A stretch of 64,000 nucleotides of DNA, taken from Diploscapter coronatus (Eukaryota; Nematoda; Chromadorea; Rhabditida; Rhabditidae). Positions 46,810 through 56,241 of the stretch are shown one piece after another; within the stretch, counting starts at the first letter, position 1, and each line of letters opens with the position of its first letter. The position numbers and the translations under genes are program-made. Location: the NCBI GenBank assembly GCA_964036155.1, contig OZ038422.1, positions 68,037,201-68,101,200 on the forward strand, given 5' to 3'. A model generated the notes under the pieces. It saw only the letters and a list, made by a program, of their open reading frames with translations. It searched no databases and was not told the DNA's origin.

Positions 46810-48486
46810 ATGGAAGAAGTCGGAAACTGCAGTCGTCAAAATTCTCAGAGTAACTCATTAAATCCTGAATTTGTTAAAATAAACTTTCAGAGAATCGATA
46901 ATGACTCGACAAATCGAATGCTTCAGCTCTTTCCTTTAATCAAGAAATGGATGGAAGTCGAAAATTGCCTTCATCAGGCAGCTAAATGGGGAAATATTCA
47001 ATTCGTGAATGATCGGAATTTCGGAACTGAAACTCCACGCAACAAAGCCGCTATCATTATCACAGAAAACATTCTCCCAGAAATAAAAGTGAATATTAGT
47101 ACTCGAAACTAATTTTGAATAGTTTAATTTTAGTCATACTGGACATCAGTAATGATTCAACCGTTCGTTGAAAAAGTGCTCGTAAAGGCGACAGATCTTC
47201 GAGCAAGAAACGTGAACGAAGGAAAATTCATCAAGCTGCTTCATGATAAAGCTAGAATTTTAAAACTTAACATTATGAAAATAATCATAATTTAGATGAG
47301 AACTCAAAAGTTCGTTGTTCTAAACCCGCTACAGAAAATCCTAAATGATCAAAGATCCAGAGAGATATTGGGAGAGAACATTCATAGCCGACTGTCGAGA
47401 CATTTACAAGCTTTCGTTCAACAATCAAATCAAGACTATAATTCAAATCTGAATATTCTGCTTCCTGAGGATTCAGAAGATGATGAAGTATCATTTCTTA
47501 AAATTTATTTTCGATTATATCAAAATTTAGGATGAAATGGAGGTTCAGTTTCGAGAATTGGCTGATCAAGTATGAACTTCTCGTTTGATAATTATTTAGC
47601 TTATTTATAAACAATTCAACTCTCAGGCAGAGTTAGACGATGTTGAGATGCAACAGGCGAGAAACAACGAAAATGGAAATCCGATCGATTTTCGCATCGT
47701 CGGAATTAATGTAATTCCAAACGATGTAAGTGATATTTATCGAGAATTTCATGATTGAAAATTTTTTCATTGTTCTTTTTCTATTTTAGGATGATGGTAT
47801 TGCAGAAATTCCCGAAAGGCCATCAAGTAGTAATAATGATCCTAATACTTTACCGAATGTTCCTCAAAATATTCAGATTGAGGTATGCGAATGAGAAATT
47901 TGTTGTGGTTAAATTTATCTTCGACAATTTAGGATGGTAATGGTGAAGAAATTCCAAACGAGTTGCCCAATATCAACAATTTGATAAACTTACATGACGA
48001 TGTTCAGGTGAGGGAGAATGAACAAGAGAGACCAGATGTCGAGAATCAAGTAACAATATATTGAAAACGTTATTATTTCCTAATTAATTCCAGGAACAAG
48101 CAATTCACCCTGTAGTTGATTTTCCAAATGCTCAGAGAATTTCAAGTGAGGCACAGAGAGAAGCGGATCGCTTGACGAATCCACTGAATGAAGATGGATC
48201 GACTAATGAAGCTGTATGACTTTTGTACTATTTTCAAAAGGTGTTCTTTTGATTTGTAGACAAGACCTGGCATGTTAATGAAGACTGATATCTTAACCCA
48301 AACAGCAGATCATGTAATTCGACAGTCAAGTAAGAACATTAAAATATTCGTTTCTCATTTTATCTATTATTAGAAATAACTGAAGCTGGTGAAAATCCTC
48401 AAACCTTACAAGAGTTGGAGGATGCCAAATTTGTAAATAAGGTCATACAAAACCATATGGATCCAGACAACGAAAATCGCCTATAA
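46810..48486 (+). CDS. Unrecognised Asn/Glu/Asp-rich protein, 412 residues
   Basis: Exons: 46810-47088, 47134-47250, 47296-47487, 47531-47569, 47627-47725, 47790-47882, 47933-48049, 48094-48213, 48260-48329, 48374-48486. All but the last junction are phase 0. Exon 2 can only be left through a GC donor (AAA|GCTAGA), because no GT occurs in the needed window. Otherwise it ends at a TAG directly before exon 3, whose first codon is an ATG. The C-terminal two thirds are low-complexity, with small exons starting in Asp, Glu or Ala (DDGIAEIPERP, DGNGEEIPNELPNINNLINL). The N-terminal part is helical with IKKWMEVENCLHQAAKWGN. AATAAA follows at 48500-48505. No known domain is seen. Exon style resembles the preceding unrecognised genes, suggesting a shared origin or one cluster. 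Confidence 0.55.
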
Positions 48487-49639
48487 CAGGCGGTTTGGAA
48501 ATAAAGTAATGACTAAATGGATCGATGAAAAATTATTAAAAGTTTTTGTTTTCTGAATTTAATAAAATGCAAAAATGGCAGAATGCCTTTTTTCTACACA
48601 ATTCTAATCAGTTTCTAATGAGTTCAGCCATTTACTCGTTTCATCGAATCCACAAAAGCTTCTCGCAATTTCTCATTGCATCAATCTGTCATTACGTCTA
48701 GTCCAGATTGCTACCATGATATGTCTACCAATTTGATAGATACTGAATAATATTCCGTTAAAATTTGACGAAATCCTATTCGTGTGTATAATAACAGTAG
48801 AAAAAATTGATGCTTGAATTTATCTGTAAATTGTAATCAATTATGTGAAATTAAAACTGTGGTATAACTCAAAATCGCAGATTGAAATGTAATAAAATCT
48901 ATTGAGGGAGAGTTCAAACAACCAACTTCTATCCGTTTTTGTGACTGTGCTTCCGGTTCAGATCAAAGAATCTTTTTCATTGCCCACAATGCATTCTTCA
49001 TTTCAGATTGTTATTTTAGCTGCCATGAAAATCGGCCGTCAGGTTGAAAAATTCGAAACTAAATTATGTCGATAGTCGCGATTTATTCGACTAAAACATA
49101 ATGATTCCTTTGTCTCATTCCGGAATTAGCCTGAGAGACTGAAATGAAAAAATCTAGTTCAAAGGTCGATGGGAATCCGGATTCAATGATTTTTAGTCGA
49201 AATGTGCCACTATAAATAGGCCACTCTACTTCATATTTTATCAAATTTCAACATTCGTTTTTGTTACAATTTTCATCTCTAATTACTCTCATAAATCCAG
49301 CCATTACAATAATGCGTTTCATTTTTAACCTTAGAGAAGCGTTTCTTTTCACTCACTTTCGAAAAAGTAATTGCTAATATTAGGTTGGTAATAAAATTCT
49401 GTCAGATCCAATCATTTTTGGCTGTTTCAATAAATATTCAAATCAGTTCCCGATGAAACTTTGTTATATCTTCATTGGTAAAGCACTTCTTTCACAAAAT
49501 TTGATCAAGTTCGTTCTTCATTTGTATGAGAAGGACGATACAGAAAATGAAATGTGACAAAACTTTCTTCTTATCAGCCTATTATTTAGCTCTGGAACGT
49601 ATTTTCGCGATTCTTTCATATTTTCTCCATTACTTTCAG
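48487..49639. other. Intergenic and upstream region with a distant TATA box
   Basis: TATAAATA at 49211-49218 stands 420 nt before the next accepted start codon. An ATG 100 nt behind it (49311) opens only about 22 codons (MRFIFNLREAFLF...). This could be an untranslated leader, or the relic of a lost paralogue promoter. Confidence 0.45.
49211..49218 (+). promoter_or_regulatory. TATA box, possibly of the 115-residue secreted protein gene
   Basis: TATAAATA, but 420 nt from the start codon, so a long leader or outron would be required. Confidence 0.4.
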
Positions 49640-50180
49640 ATGAAGTGTCTATTCGTCCTTGCTCTTGGATTGTCTGTTCTGGCTGTCGCTCAGTCTGGCT
49701 TAGTTGTAAGATCGAAAAAAAAACTGATATAAAATAATCAACAATGCTTCAGAAGAAGCGTCAGGTTCTACTTCCACCATCCAATGTCGTCGCTCCCAAT
49801 CAAATATTGCTGCCCGGACAGCCAATAGTAGTTGCTCCTCCTGCAGCCCCTTCGACCGCTCCAAGTGGCAAAGGCTCTCCAGGCGATAAGCAAATCGTTG
49901 ATGGAAAAGTTGGACCTGGTGGAAAAGATCCGGCAAATGTAGCTGGTGCAACTTCCCCGTAAGTTCTTTTCTTCTCAATTATTAATATCGAATAAGCTAT
50001 TTTTTTATTTATCACGACATGAAAATATCAAAACGAATAAATTCATAGATATTGGGCATCAGCACATACTGAAACTAACTGATAATATCAGGTTTTAATT
50101 TCAGAGCAGTCCCAGCCCCAATCCTTCCCGGTGGCGTGCCTGGAAATGCTGTCGTCGCTCAGCCAGTCGTTCTCGGATAA
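49640..50180 (+). CDS. Small secreted Pro/Val/Gly-rich protein, 115 residues
   Basis: Exons 49640-49705, 49753-49958 and 50105-50180 (348 nt). The ATG directly follows a TTTCAG acceptor, as expected for spliced-leader addition. Residues 1-18 form a signal peptide (MKCLFVLALGLSVLAVAQ). A KKR site just after the first junction could be a proprotein-convertase cleavage site. The mature part is Pro-, Val-, Ala- and Gly-rich (QPIVVAPPAAPSTAPSGKG, VGPGGKD) and has no Cys after the signal region. It could be a cuticle/glandular secretion or a precursor peptide. No family is recognised. Poly(A) signal at 50346-50351. Confidence 0.8.
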
Positions 50181-50644
50181 TACTATTATGCATTTGACAA
50201 ACCTCCACTTGCCCATGACTTTGAAAAGAATGGCTTTATATTATGAAGTTACACAATGAGCTGAAGCATCGTAAATTCTATTCATTTGTTAATTGTCATA
50301 ATCTAGAGTCGTATGGTATAAAAATTTTTCAAGTCTATTTTTGCAAATAAATATGTTAATATTTTTTATAATTCTGTAGTGTGGAATAAATGATTTTATT
50401 ATGAAATAATTATGGTAGTACAGTAATTTATTATCGCCAAGGATAATAGAAGATTTTGATGTTTTTCTTTCTATGAATCTCGCTTCGATCTCAGTTTCGA
50501 AAATGATAGGAAGTGTTCAAAAATTCTGATTTCAATTCCTAATTGTCAAGTTTTTTTTTATTAAATTATATCTTGTCCCTGATAGTGACTCATTCTCTTT
50601 GGATCAGAACATCCAGGTCAAACATGCAACAACACACGTTGCAA

Positions 50645-50651
50645 TGAGTCA
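50645..50651. promoter_or_regulatory. AP-1-type site TGAGTCA (paralogue 1 promoter)
   Basis: Perfect TGAGTCA five bases before a conserved CCGATTT...ATATTTGAT block. Spacing is identical to that at 52615-52644. Confidence 0.5.
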
Positions 50652-50873
50652 CTCATCCGATTTCCATATTTGATAACTTCCCTACCTTTGTTCTATTTGC
50701 ACTTTTAGTTTTGACTTTCCATTTCTCTCAAAACTGCTGAACTCTTTTCCAAATTATGGATTATTCACCCTTAAATCATAGTCAACTGCATTACGACGAG
50801 ATTAGTTCAGCCCCCGTATACGGCATAATAAGTTTCATCATCCAACAACAAGCATCTATGGAAGCAATTCGAC

Positions 50874-50880
50874 TATAAAA
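50874..50880 (+). promoter_or_regulatory. TATA box, secreted paralogue 1
   Basis: TATAAAA 89 nt before the start codon. Confidence 0.6.
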
Positions 50881-50968
50881 GAGATGGAGTCTGAGCAATA
50901 GTCGTGTGCTATCATAGCTTGACCTCACTCCAATAAGTTTCTTATTCAAACTACCAATCATCAGGACG

Positions 50969-51601
50969 ATGCATTCATCGATTGTCTCCCTTTTACTTGT
51001 AACTATCGTTTCCGTAGCTGTATCATTCCCGATATACAAGGTAACATCTTGCAGATCTCGAAGGATAGCATTCCAACATTTCAGAGAAATCAATTCGCAA
51101 CTGATTCTTTCGATGGAAATGGTAATTTCCCTGATTGGACCAGGCAAAGTGGAAATGAAGGCAGAAGATTCTCGAAGCAGCCATTTGGCAACAATAACAA
51201 TAACAACAACGGCAACGGCAACGGCAATGCAAGTGGATTCAATCAAAGAGGACGATTCTCTGGACGATTAGGCAACAACAATGTGGATGGATCGAGTGAA
51301 GAAGAAGGACAAATGAGAGGATCCTCGGGCAGATCCAATCAGAATGGGAACAGCTTCGGCAGAAATGGAGGGCAGAACCAAAGAGGAGGATTCGGGGGAT
51401 TCTCGGGCGGATTCAACTCAAATCGGAACGGCAATGGACTTGGAAGCAGCAATTTCCCAGGCAAATTCGCGTTATTTTTAGAATTTCTAACTGGTTTAAA
51501 TTTCAGGTTTCAGTAGAGGAAGTAATTTCAATGGAAACAGCGATAGATCTTCCGGGTCTTTCGGACAGAGTCAAGGATTCGGCAACTTTGGAGGATATTG
51601 A
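50969..51601 (+). CDS. Secreted Asn/Gly/Arg/Ser-rich protein (paralogue 1), 180 residues
   Basis: Exons 50969-51040, 51085-51460 and 51507-51601. The signal peptide is MHSSIVSLLLVTIVSVAVSF. The mature chain begins PIYKRNQF and is repetitive and disordered, with polar NNNNN and GNGNGNA runs, QRGRFSGRL, NQRGGFGGFSGGFNSN and a C-terminal QGFGNFGGY. Intron 2 uses a GC donor (CCCAG|GCAAAT). Reading through it instead would add about 18 residues and stop. Glycine/aromatic/asparagine-rich secreted chains may form extracellular gels or coatings, or be precursors of antimicrobial peptides; this is inference. Poly(A) signal at 51648-51653. Confidence 0.85.
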
Positions 51602-52614
51602 AATTGAATAATGATCTCGATGATTTATTCTTGTAAATATTGTATGAAATAAATTATTGGGCTAATCAATTTGTTCATGATTTACTTGCACGAATTACCG
51701 AATTCTTAAATTGTTCGAGAATGTTGATTAAAGAAAAATGCACTTATACAAATTAAGATAAATGTAAAAATACTAGTTTAATTGAGAAAGAAATTAATAT
51801 TATTTTACACATTATTTTCAGTGATTATATTAGCTGTGAAATAATACAACCGTCATTCGACAACCTTCGGACGATGAACTAATCGTGAATTACAATGAAA
51901 CAATTATCGTCATTACGTTTCAATTGACATGCCTTAACTGTTTCGAATTCGATTTTCGTTTCCTGTGAACATAGTTTGAAAAGTATATAAATGAATATAA
52001 GGTATAAAACTATTTTCTGTCGTTATTATCATGAAAATTAATGAAGTTGTCGTGCTCGATTATATGTTCTTAGTATTTATTATCCGACAGTTAGGGTAGC
52101 AGGTGTAATACAGTCACTAATAGAATATTAACGATGCAATAATAATCCAAAGGGAAAAGGAGAAGCCGGATGAATAATAACGAGGGCCCTTTTATATGCG
52201 GGCTGGAATGTGGGCATATAATGAGAATTAAATTTTGACAATATATTAATTGCTTTTTGTACACGTGTCGGCCCGTCTCGACAGATTATTAATTTAATGG
52301 AAATAAAATCGAAGAAAATAAAAACGTCGCAGACTGGTTGCGACAGAAGTTAAAGAAAAATGTTTTCAATTATCTAAATGAGAACATGATATTTGGATGT
52401 GCAAGCCATAAAGCATGCCTTGAGTTATAAATTTGAGCAAAGAAAATAACAGCTCGTGGAAATTAACTAAAAGTCTTTATTCGCCAAACCTAAATTTTAA
52501 ATATTCTAAACGATTTAAACTTTACAAAATATAAACAAAGTTCAGCTATCGATGAATCATTTCATTCGAGGATAAGATGTCCTGATCAAACATTGCAAGA
52601 AGTGTTCTGATGTG

Positions 52615-52621
52615 TGAGTCA
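52615..52621. promoter_or_regulatory. AP-1-type site TGAGTCA (paralogue 2 promoter)
   Basis: Matches the paralogue 1 site in sequence and in distance to the following conserved block. Confidence 0.5.
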
Positions 52622-52862
52622 TGCTACCGATTTTAATATTTGATCTGATTGTTTCAATTTTCAATGCATTTTTAACCCCACTTTTATCCATTCTCTCTCA
52701 AATTGCGTGTTATTTTCCGACCAGTCTCAATCATCACTAGATCAGTGCCATTCACTAGGCTGCACTATGTTGCTGGCAGTGGGTTGGGAGACAGGCTCTG
52801 CCCCCACCATTTAGCCCCTTGTTTAGACAGAAATGGCAACGAACATCCATGACACATCTACC

Positions 52863-52870
52863 TATAAAAG
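52863..52870 (+). promoter_or_regulatory. TATA box, secreted paralogue 2
   Basis: TATAAAAG 68 nt before the start codon. Confidence 0.6.
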
Positions 52871-52937
52871 GCACCTCAAAAGAATGTCATTCATCCTCCA
52901 ATATTCAATTGCTCTAAGTCAATCCGAAAATTCCAAA

Positions 52938-53672
52938 ATGAACTCCTCCTCATTCGTTATTCTTTTACTGGCTACAATTATTTCATTCGTCGTCTCGTTC
53001 CCAGCTTCTGAGGTTTAATTTCATTTGTTCGCCTTAAATTTTGAAAACGAATTCTAGAATCGCCAATTCTCGCCTGAGCCCTTCGACAGCAGCCGCTCGC
53101 CTCGACCTGGAAGGGGAGATCGACGAGAAGGCGAAGGACGAGAAGTCTCCAGAGGGCCGAACGGAAACGAGACCTGGCCGAGAGTGGGAGAACGAGGACA
53201 GGGACAGAGGGGATTCTCGGGAAGACCGAATGAGGGTGCAAACGGGGAATGGAACAGGGAAGGCAAGCAGCAGCAAGGACAGGGACAGAGGGGGTTCTCT
53301 GGCAGGCCAAACGAAAACGGATTTGGTAAGGGAGAAGATACTAGATAAATAAAATCTGAATTTATCGCAACTTCATAGGTAAAAATTTTGCAATATTTAA
53401 TGGAACATTGTGTGAAGGTCACTTATATCCTAGCTCTCATTGGCTGTGGTATGCCATTATTCATGTTCTTGTGAAGTTACGATAAACCCAAGCTATCGGG
53501 CTAATAGCAGTAAAATTGAATGTCTCAGGAAACGGTCAAGGAGGCAGCGTCAATGGAAATGGAAATGGAAATGGACAGCGAGCTTTCGGTATAAATATTG
53601 CAAAGTTTTCAACTTCTAGCTTCAATTTTAGGTGCTCAAAATACTGGCTTCGGCAATATTAGAAGATTTTAA
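52938..53672 (+). CDS. Secreted Arg/Gly/Asn-rich protein (paralogue 2)
   Basis: Exons 52938-53012, 53058-53325, 53529-53588 and 53632-53672. The signal peptide (MNSSSFVILLLATIISFVVSF) and the exon-1 end match the neighbour at 50969: FPASE|NRQF against FPIYK|RNQF. The mature chain repeats GQGQRGFSGRPNE twice and has an NGNGNGNGQ run, ending in GFGNIRRF. The GRGDRR segment includes an RGD tripeptide. The middle exon is clearly more GC-rich than its surroundings. It is a tandem duplicate that has diverged strongly while keeping signal peptide, junction position, phase and promoter elements. Function unknown. Confidence 0.82.
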
Positions 53673-53760
53673 AATTCTATAATCTTTGCTCAATATTTCC
53701 TTTGATCTTTATTATTTTTGTACATTTATTTGCAGAAAATAATAAATTTATTCTTTCTTG

Positions 53761-55793
53761 TTATATTTTCGAATTTCGTTCTGGAATTATTTTGAAATCG
53801 ATTCCGAGATTCTTCAAATAATCGATAATTCGAGTTTCTGCAAATGCAGCCGAAGTCGTATACACGCCGAACCTTGAATAGAAATTGAATGTTAATTATA
53901 TTTGGAAGTGATTTTTTCCTAGTTCAAGTTCAAATTGAAAGTTCGAACATATCTCATACAAGTGGGTTAAATCAAAACGAACTCTTTAGGCATCTTATCT
54001 CGATCTCTTGTCATTGCTAAAATCGCTGCAGAAAGGCAAATTGATGTGGAGTTGTAAGCATCTGGAGCAGTAATGATCATTTTCATCTGAATGTTGACTT
54101 TTTGCTTTTTTTTCCAATAACTGTTCCTACTTTCTTATCAGGTTGTCCTTTATGCTTCTCGCTAGGAAGTTTTCGATTTGAGTATCCATACCCGATAAAA
54201 TTATAAGTTAGAAAAGTATTCGCCATTTGTTCCGGGGTTGGACCTGATTCCTAGACAGATATTGCTCTTTCAAATAATGAAGCTGATCTTCACTTTGAAT
54301 AGATTGAAGCTCGTAATTTGTGGATACTTCTTCAAGTATCGTCTCGTCATATTGCTACGAGCCAGAATACTGAAACAGAACATCCAAACGACCGTCGCAA
54401 TCGCCCAATGCAGGCCTTGCGTTTTCAAATGCACTTCGAATTGAACCTATGAAACAATCTCGAATTTTAGTTTTTCAACAATTGTTTACCGGTCTGAGAC
54501 CTCGTTTCATGGCATCATAATATTGCGAGCGAGTGACTATCGATTTATCTGCACCCAAAAATGGAATCACCCATCCCTTCACATCTTCGTCCTCAAACCA
54601 CGATATCAATCGACTAAAATTCCGTAAATTAAACAAAAAATAATAATAATCAAATCTCGAGATACCGTTTTTCATTTGTAACCTCGCTTTTCGACAACCT
54701 GTTTGGCATTATGATTTTTCGATAATCCTTCAACTCCTCTGCATGTTGAATGCCCATAATTAGAGTTTGATAAGTAGCTGCACTAAATGAGTAGCCCTGA
54801 AATACTTCACATTTTGCTATTGATATCAACTAAAATGACACTGAATAATAAAATACAACAATACTTTCAAATCGTTAGTATTTCTAATTCGAAATATTTT
54901 TTTCTGAAGAATTCACAAAAATACAAACTTGAGGGCCATATTTTATGGAGAGCACAGCATCTACGTGATTCAAATCTCCATCGAACTTCTGCCTCATGTA
55001 GTGAATCCCCAAATCGGCTGGCATCGAATCCATTCCCGAGGCCCCAATCACGAATAGACCATTTTTCTTTGCAATTCCCGAATATTTAGCTTCGATTTTC
55101 TCGAGAAACTGAATTGATGTTCGTATCTTTTTCAAAAATATGGAATTTCTACAGCAGGTTCCCCAGCCACATCGATGTGATCAGCACCGTTTTCGACACA
55201 AGCCTTCACAACCTGCTCACCGTATAATCGATACTACAATCACCATTCATTCCTTCAACAGTTATGCAAATTCAAATTCAAGTCACCTACAGGTCCAACT
55301 GCATTCACCACGATTTTAGATTGCCTTGCCATTTCTTCGAGGCTTTTCTGATCGTCGTTATTTGCCACGATTATCAATAAATCACTCATGTCTTTTGCTA
55401 AAGAACAACTATTCCAGTATAAATTTGTGGAATTGGAGAAAATCATATTTGGTATGATTCGAAATAAGGTGATGCAATAATAAACTCTAGCATCGCGTAA
55501 TGATAAATTTTTCAACGATCTCAACTTTGTTTAACGTAATGCAATGAAAAATGACAGCATAAACATCCTCATACCAGTGAAATCAGCCAAATGCTGTCGT
55601 AGCTCTTCCAATTTATTCTCGTTTCGTCCAGCGATTCCAATTGACAAATTCTGAAAGGTCAAAATTAAAATTCTCGCTTTCAATCAAACCAATTTACCTT
55701 GAAAATATCGCGTTTTAGGATGAATTCGAGGAATCTGGAGCCAGTGAATCCCGTTGCGCCATAAATGACCAGGTCTATTCGCCTTAGCGACAT
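53761..55793 (-). CDS. Saccharopine-dehydrogenase-like oxidoreductase, copy B
   Basis: Eleven minus-strand exons: 55793-55698, 55650-55575, 55397-55291, 55233-55153, 55108-54929, 54796-54666, 54613-54490, 54446-54294, 54250-54131, 54086-53983 and 53872-53761. They give 427 residues. The Rossmann motif GATGFTG is near the N-terminus. Further family blocks are IVVNAVGPYRLYGEQVV, DVAGEPA and GADKSIVTRSQYYDA. A hydrophobic stretch (HWAIATVVWMFCFSILA) lies in the second half. The family is SCCPDH/F22F7-like, an NAD(P)-binding oxidoreductase often found at lipid droplets or membranes; the substrate is unknown. Copy B is more diverged than copy A: GMDSMPADLG replaces GWDS, and the loop around KMIITAPDAYNSTS replaces CHGPDAGYSGTS. 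The last donor is unusual (AAAGA|GTTCGT). Its 3' UTR meets the oppositely oriented gene ending at 53672. Confidence 0.88.
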
Positions 55794-56241
55794 TCAGATT
55801 CAGAAAAATCAGTCGAACTCCCAGGCAGAGAATATGGATATCTGAATGCAGAGAATGCATTTTTGCTTGTCGTGTTCACTGCTGTTTGACTACACTATGG
55901 CGTAGTCAATAATGTTCGCCAATAAAAATACTCGAGACTTTCGAGGTCAAGGAAGTTCATAGAAAGCACATCTCACATCTTCAAAATATTCTGCATTTTC
56001 AATGAAGTAAACATTTCTTTCATTTGAAAAAATAAAATAGATTTTGTTAAAACGATTCATTTATTCTGTTCGGATAAAATAAATAGTGTAACTTGCAACA
56101 ATAATAAGTTTAGTCAAAGGGAATGTACCCAAGCAAATCATGAATAAATATTGTTGAACTCTGATAAAATCCCTCTTCAGAACAAAATTCTCTTCTAGTC
56201 ATCTCTACACTTTTCTACAGGAATAAAACAATAACGAGTGT
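55794..56241. other. Intergenic region between the two tandem dehydrogenase-like genes
   Basis: 448 bp with a minus-strand poly(A) signal (TTTATT at 56060-56065) for copy A. Promoter elements of copy B not recognised. Confidence 0.5.

Larger units (their letters stand above)
50181..50968. promoter_or_regulatory. Upstream region of secreted Asn/Gly gene
   Basis: A conserved block at 50618-50674 has TCAAACATGCAA, the AP-1-type TGAGTCA (50645-50651) and CCGATTTCCATATTTGAT (50657-50674). TATAAAA lies at 50874-50880, 89 nt before the ATG. The same arrangement occurs upstream of the paralogue at 52938. Confidence 0.65.
51602..52937. promoter_or_regulatory. Intergenic and upstream region of paralogue 2
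   Basis: 1.3 kb. AT-rich apart from the conserved block at 52586-52644: TCAAACATTGCAA, TGAGTCA at 52615-52621 and CCGATTTTAATATTTGAT at 52627-52644. TATAAAAG lies at 52863-52870, 68 nt before the ATG. Confidence 0.6.

Noticed and set aside
49311..49376. Short frame 100 nt behind a TATA box (MRFIFNLREAFLF...)
   Set aside because: Only about 22 codons and no in-frame splice to the following secreted gene; kept only as a possible relic.
53034..53422. Minus-strand frames of 80-122 codons opposite the secreted paralogue 2
   Set aside because: Shadows of a GC-rich, repetitive plus-strand exon whose splice phases and signal peptide are consistent.
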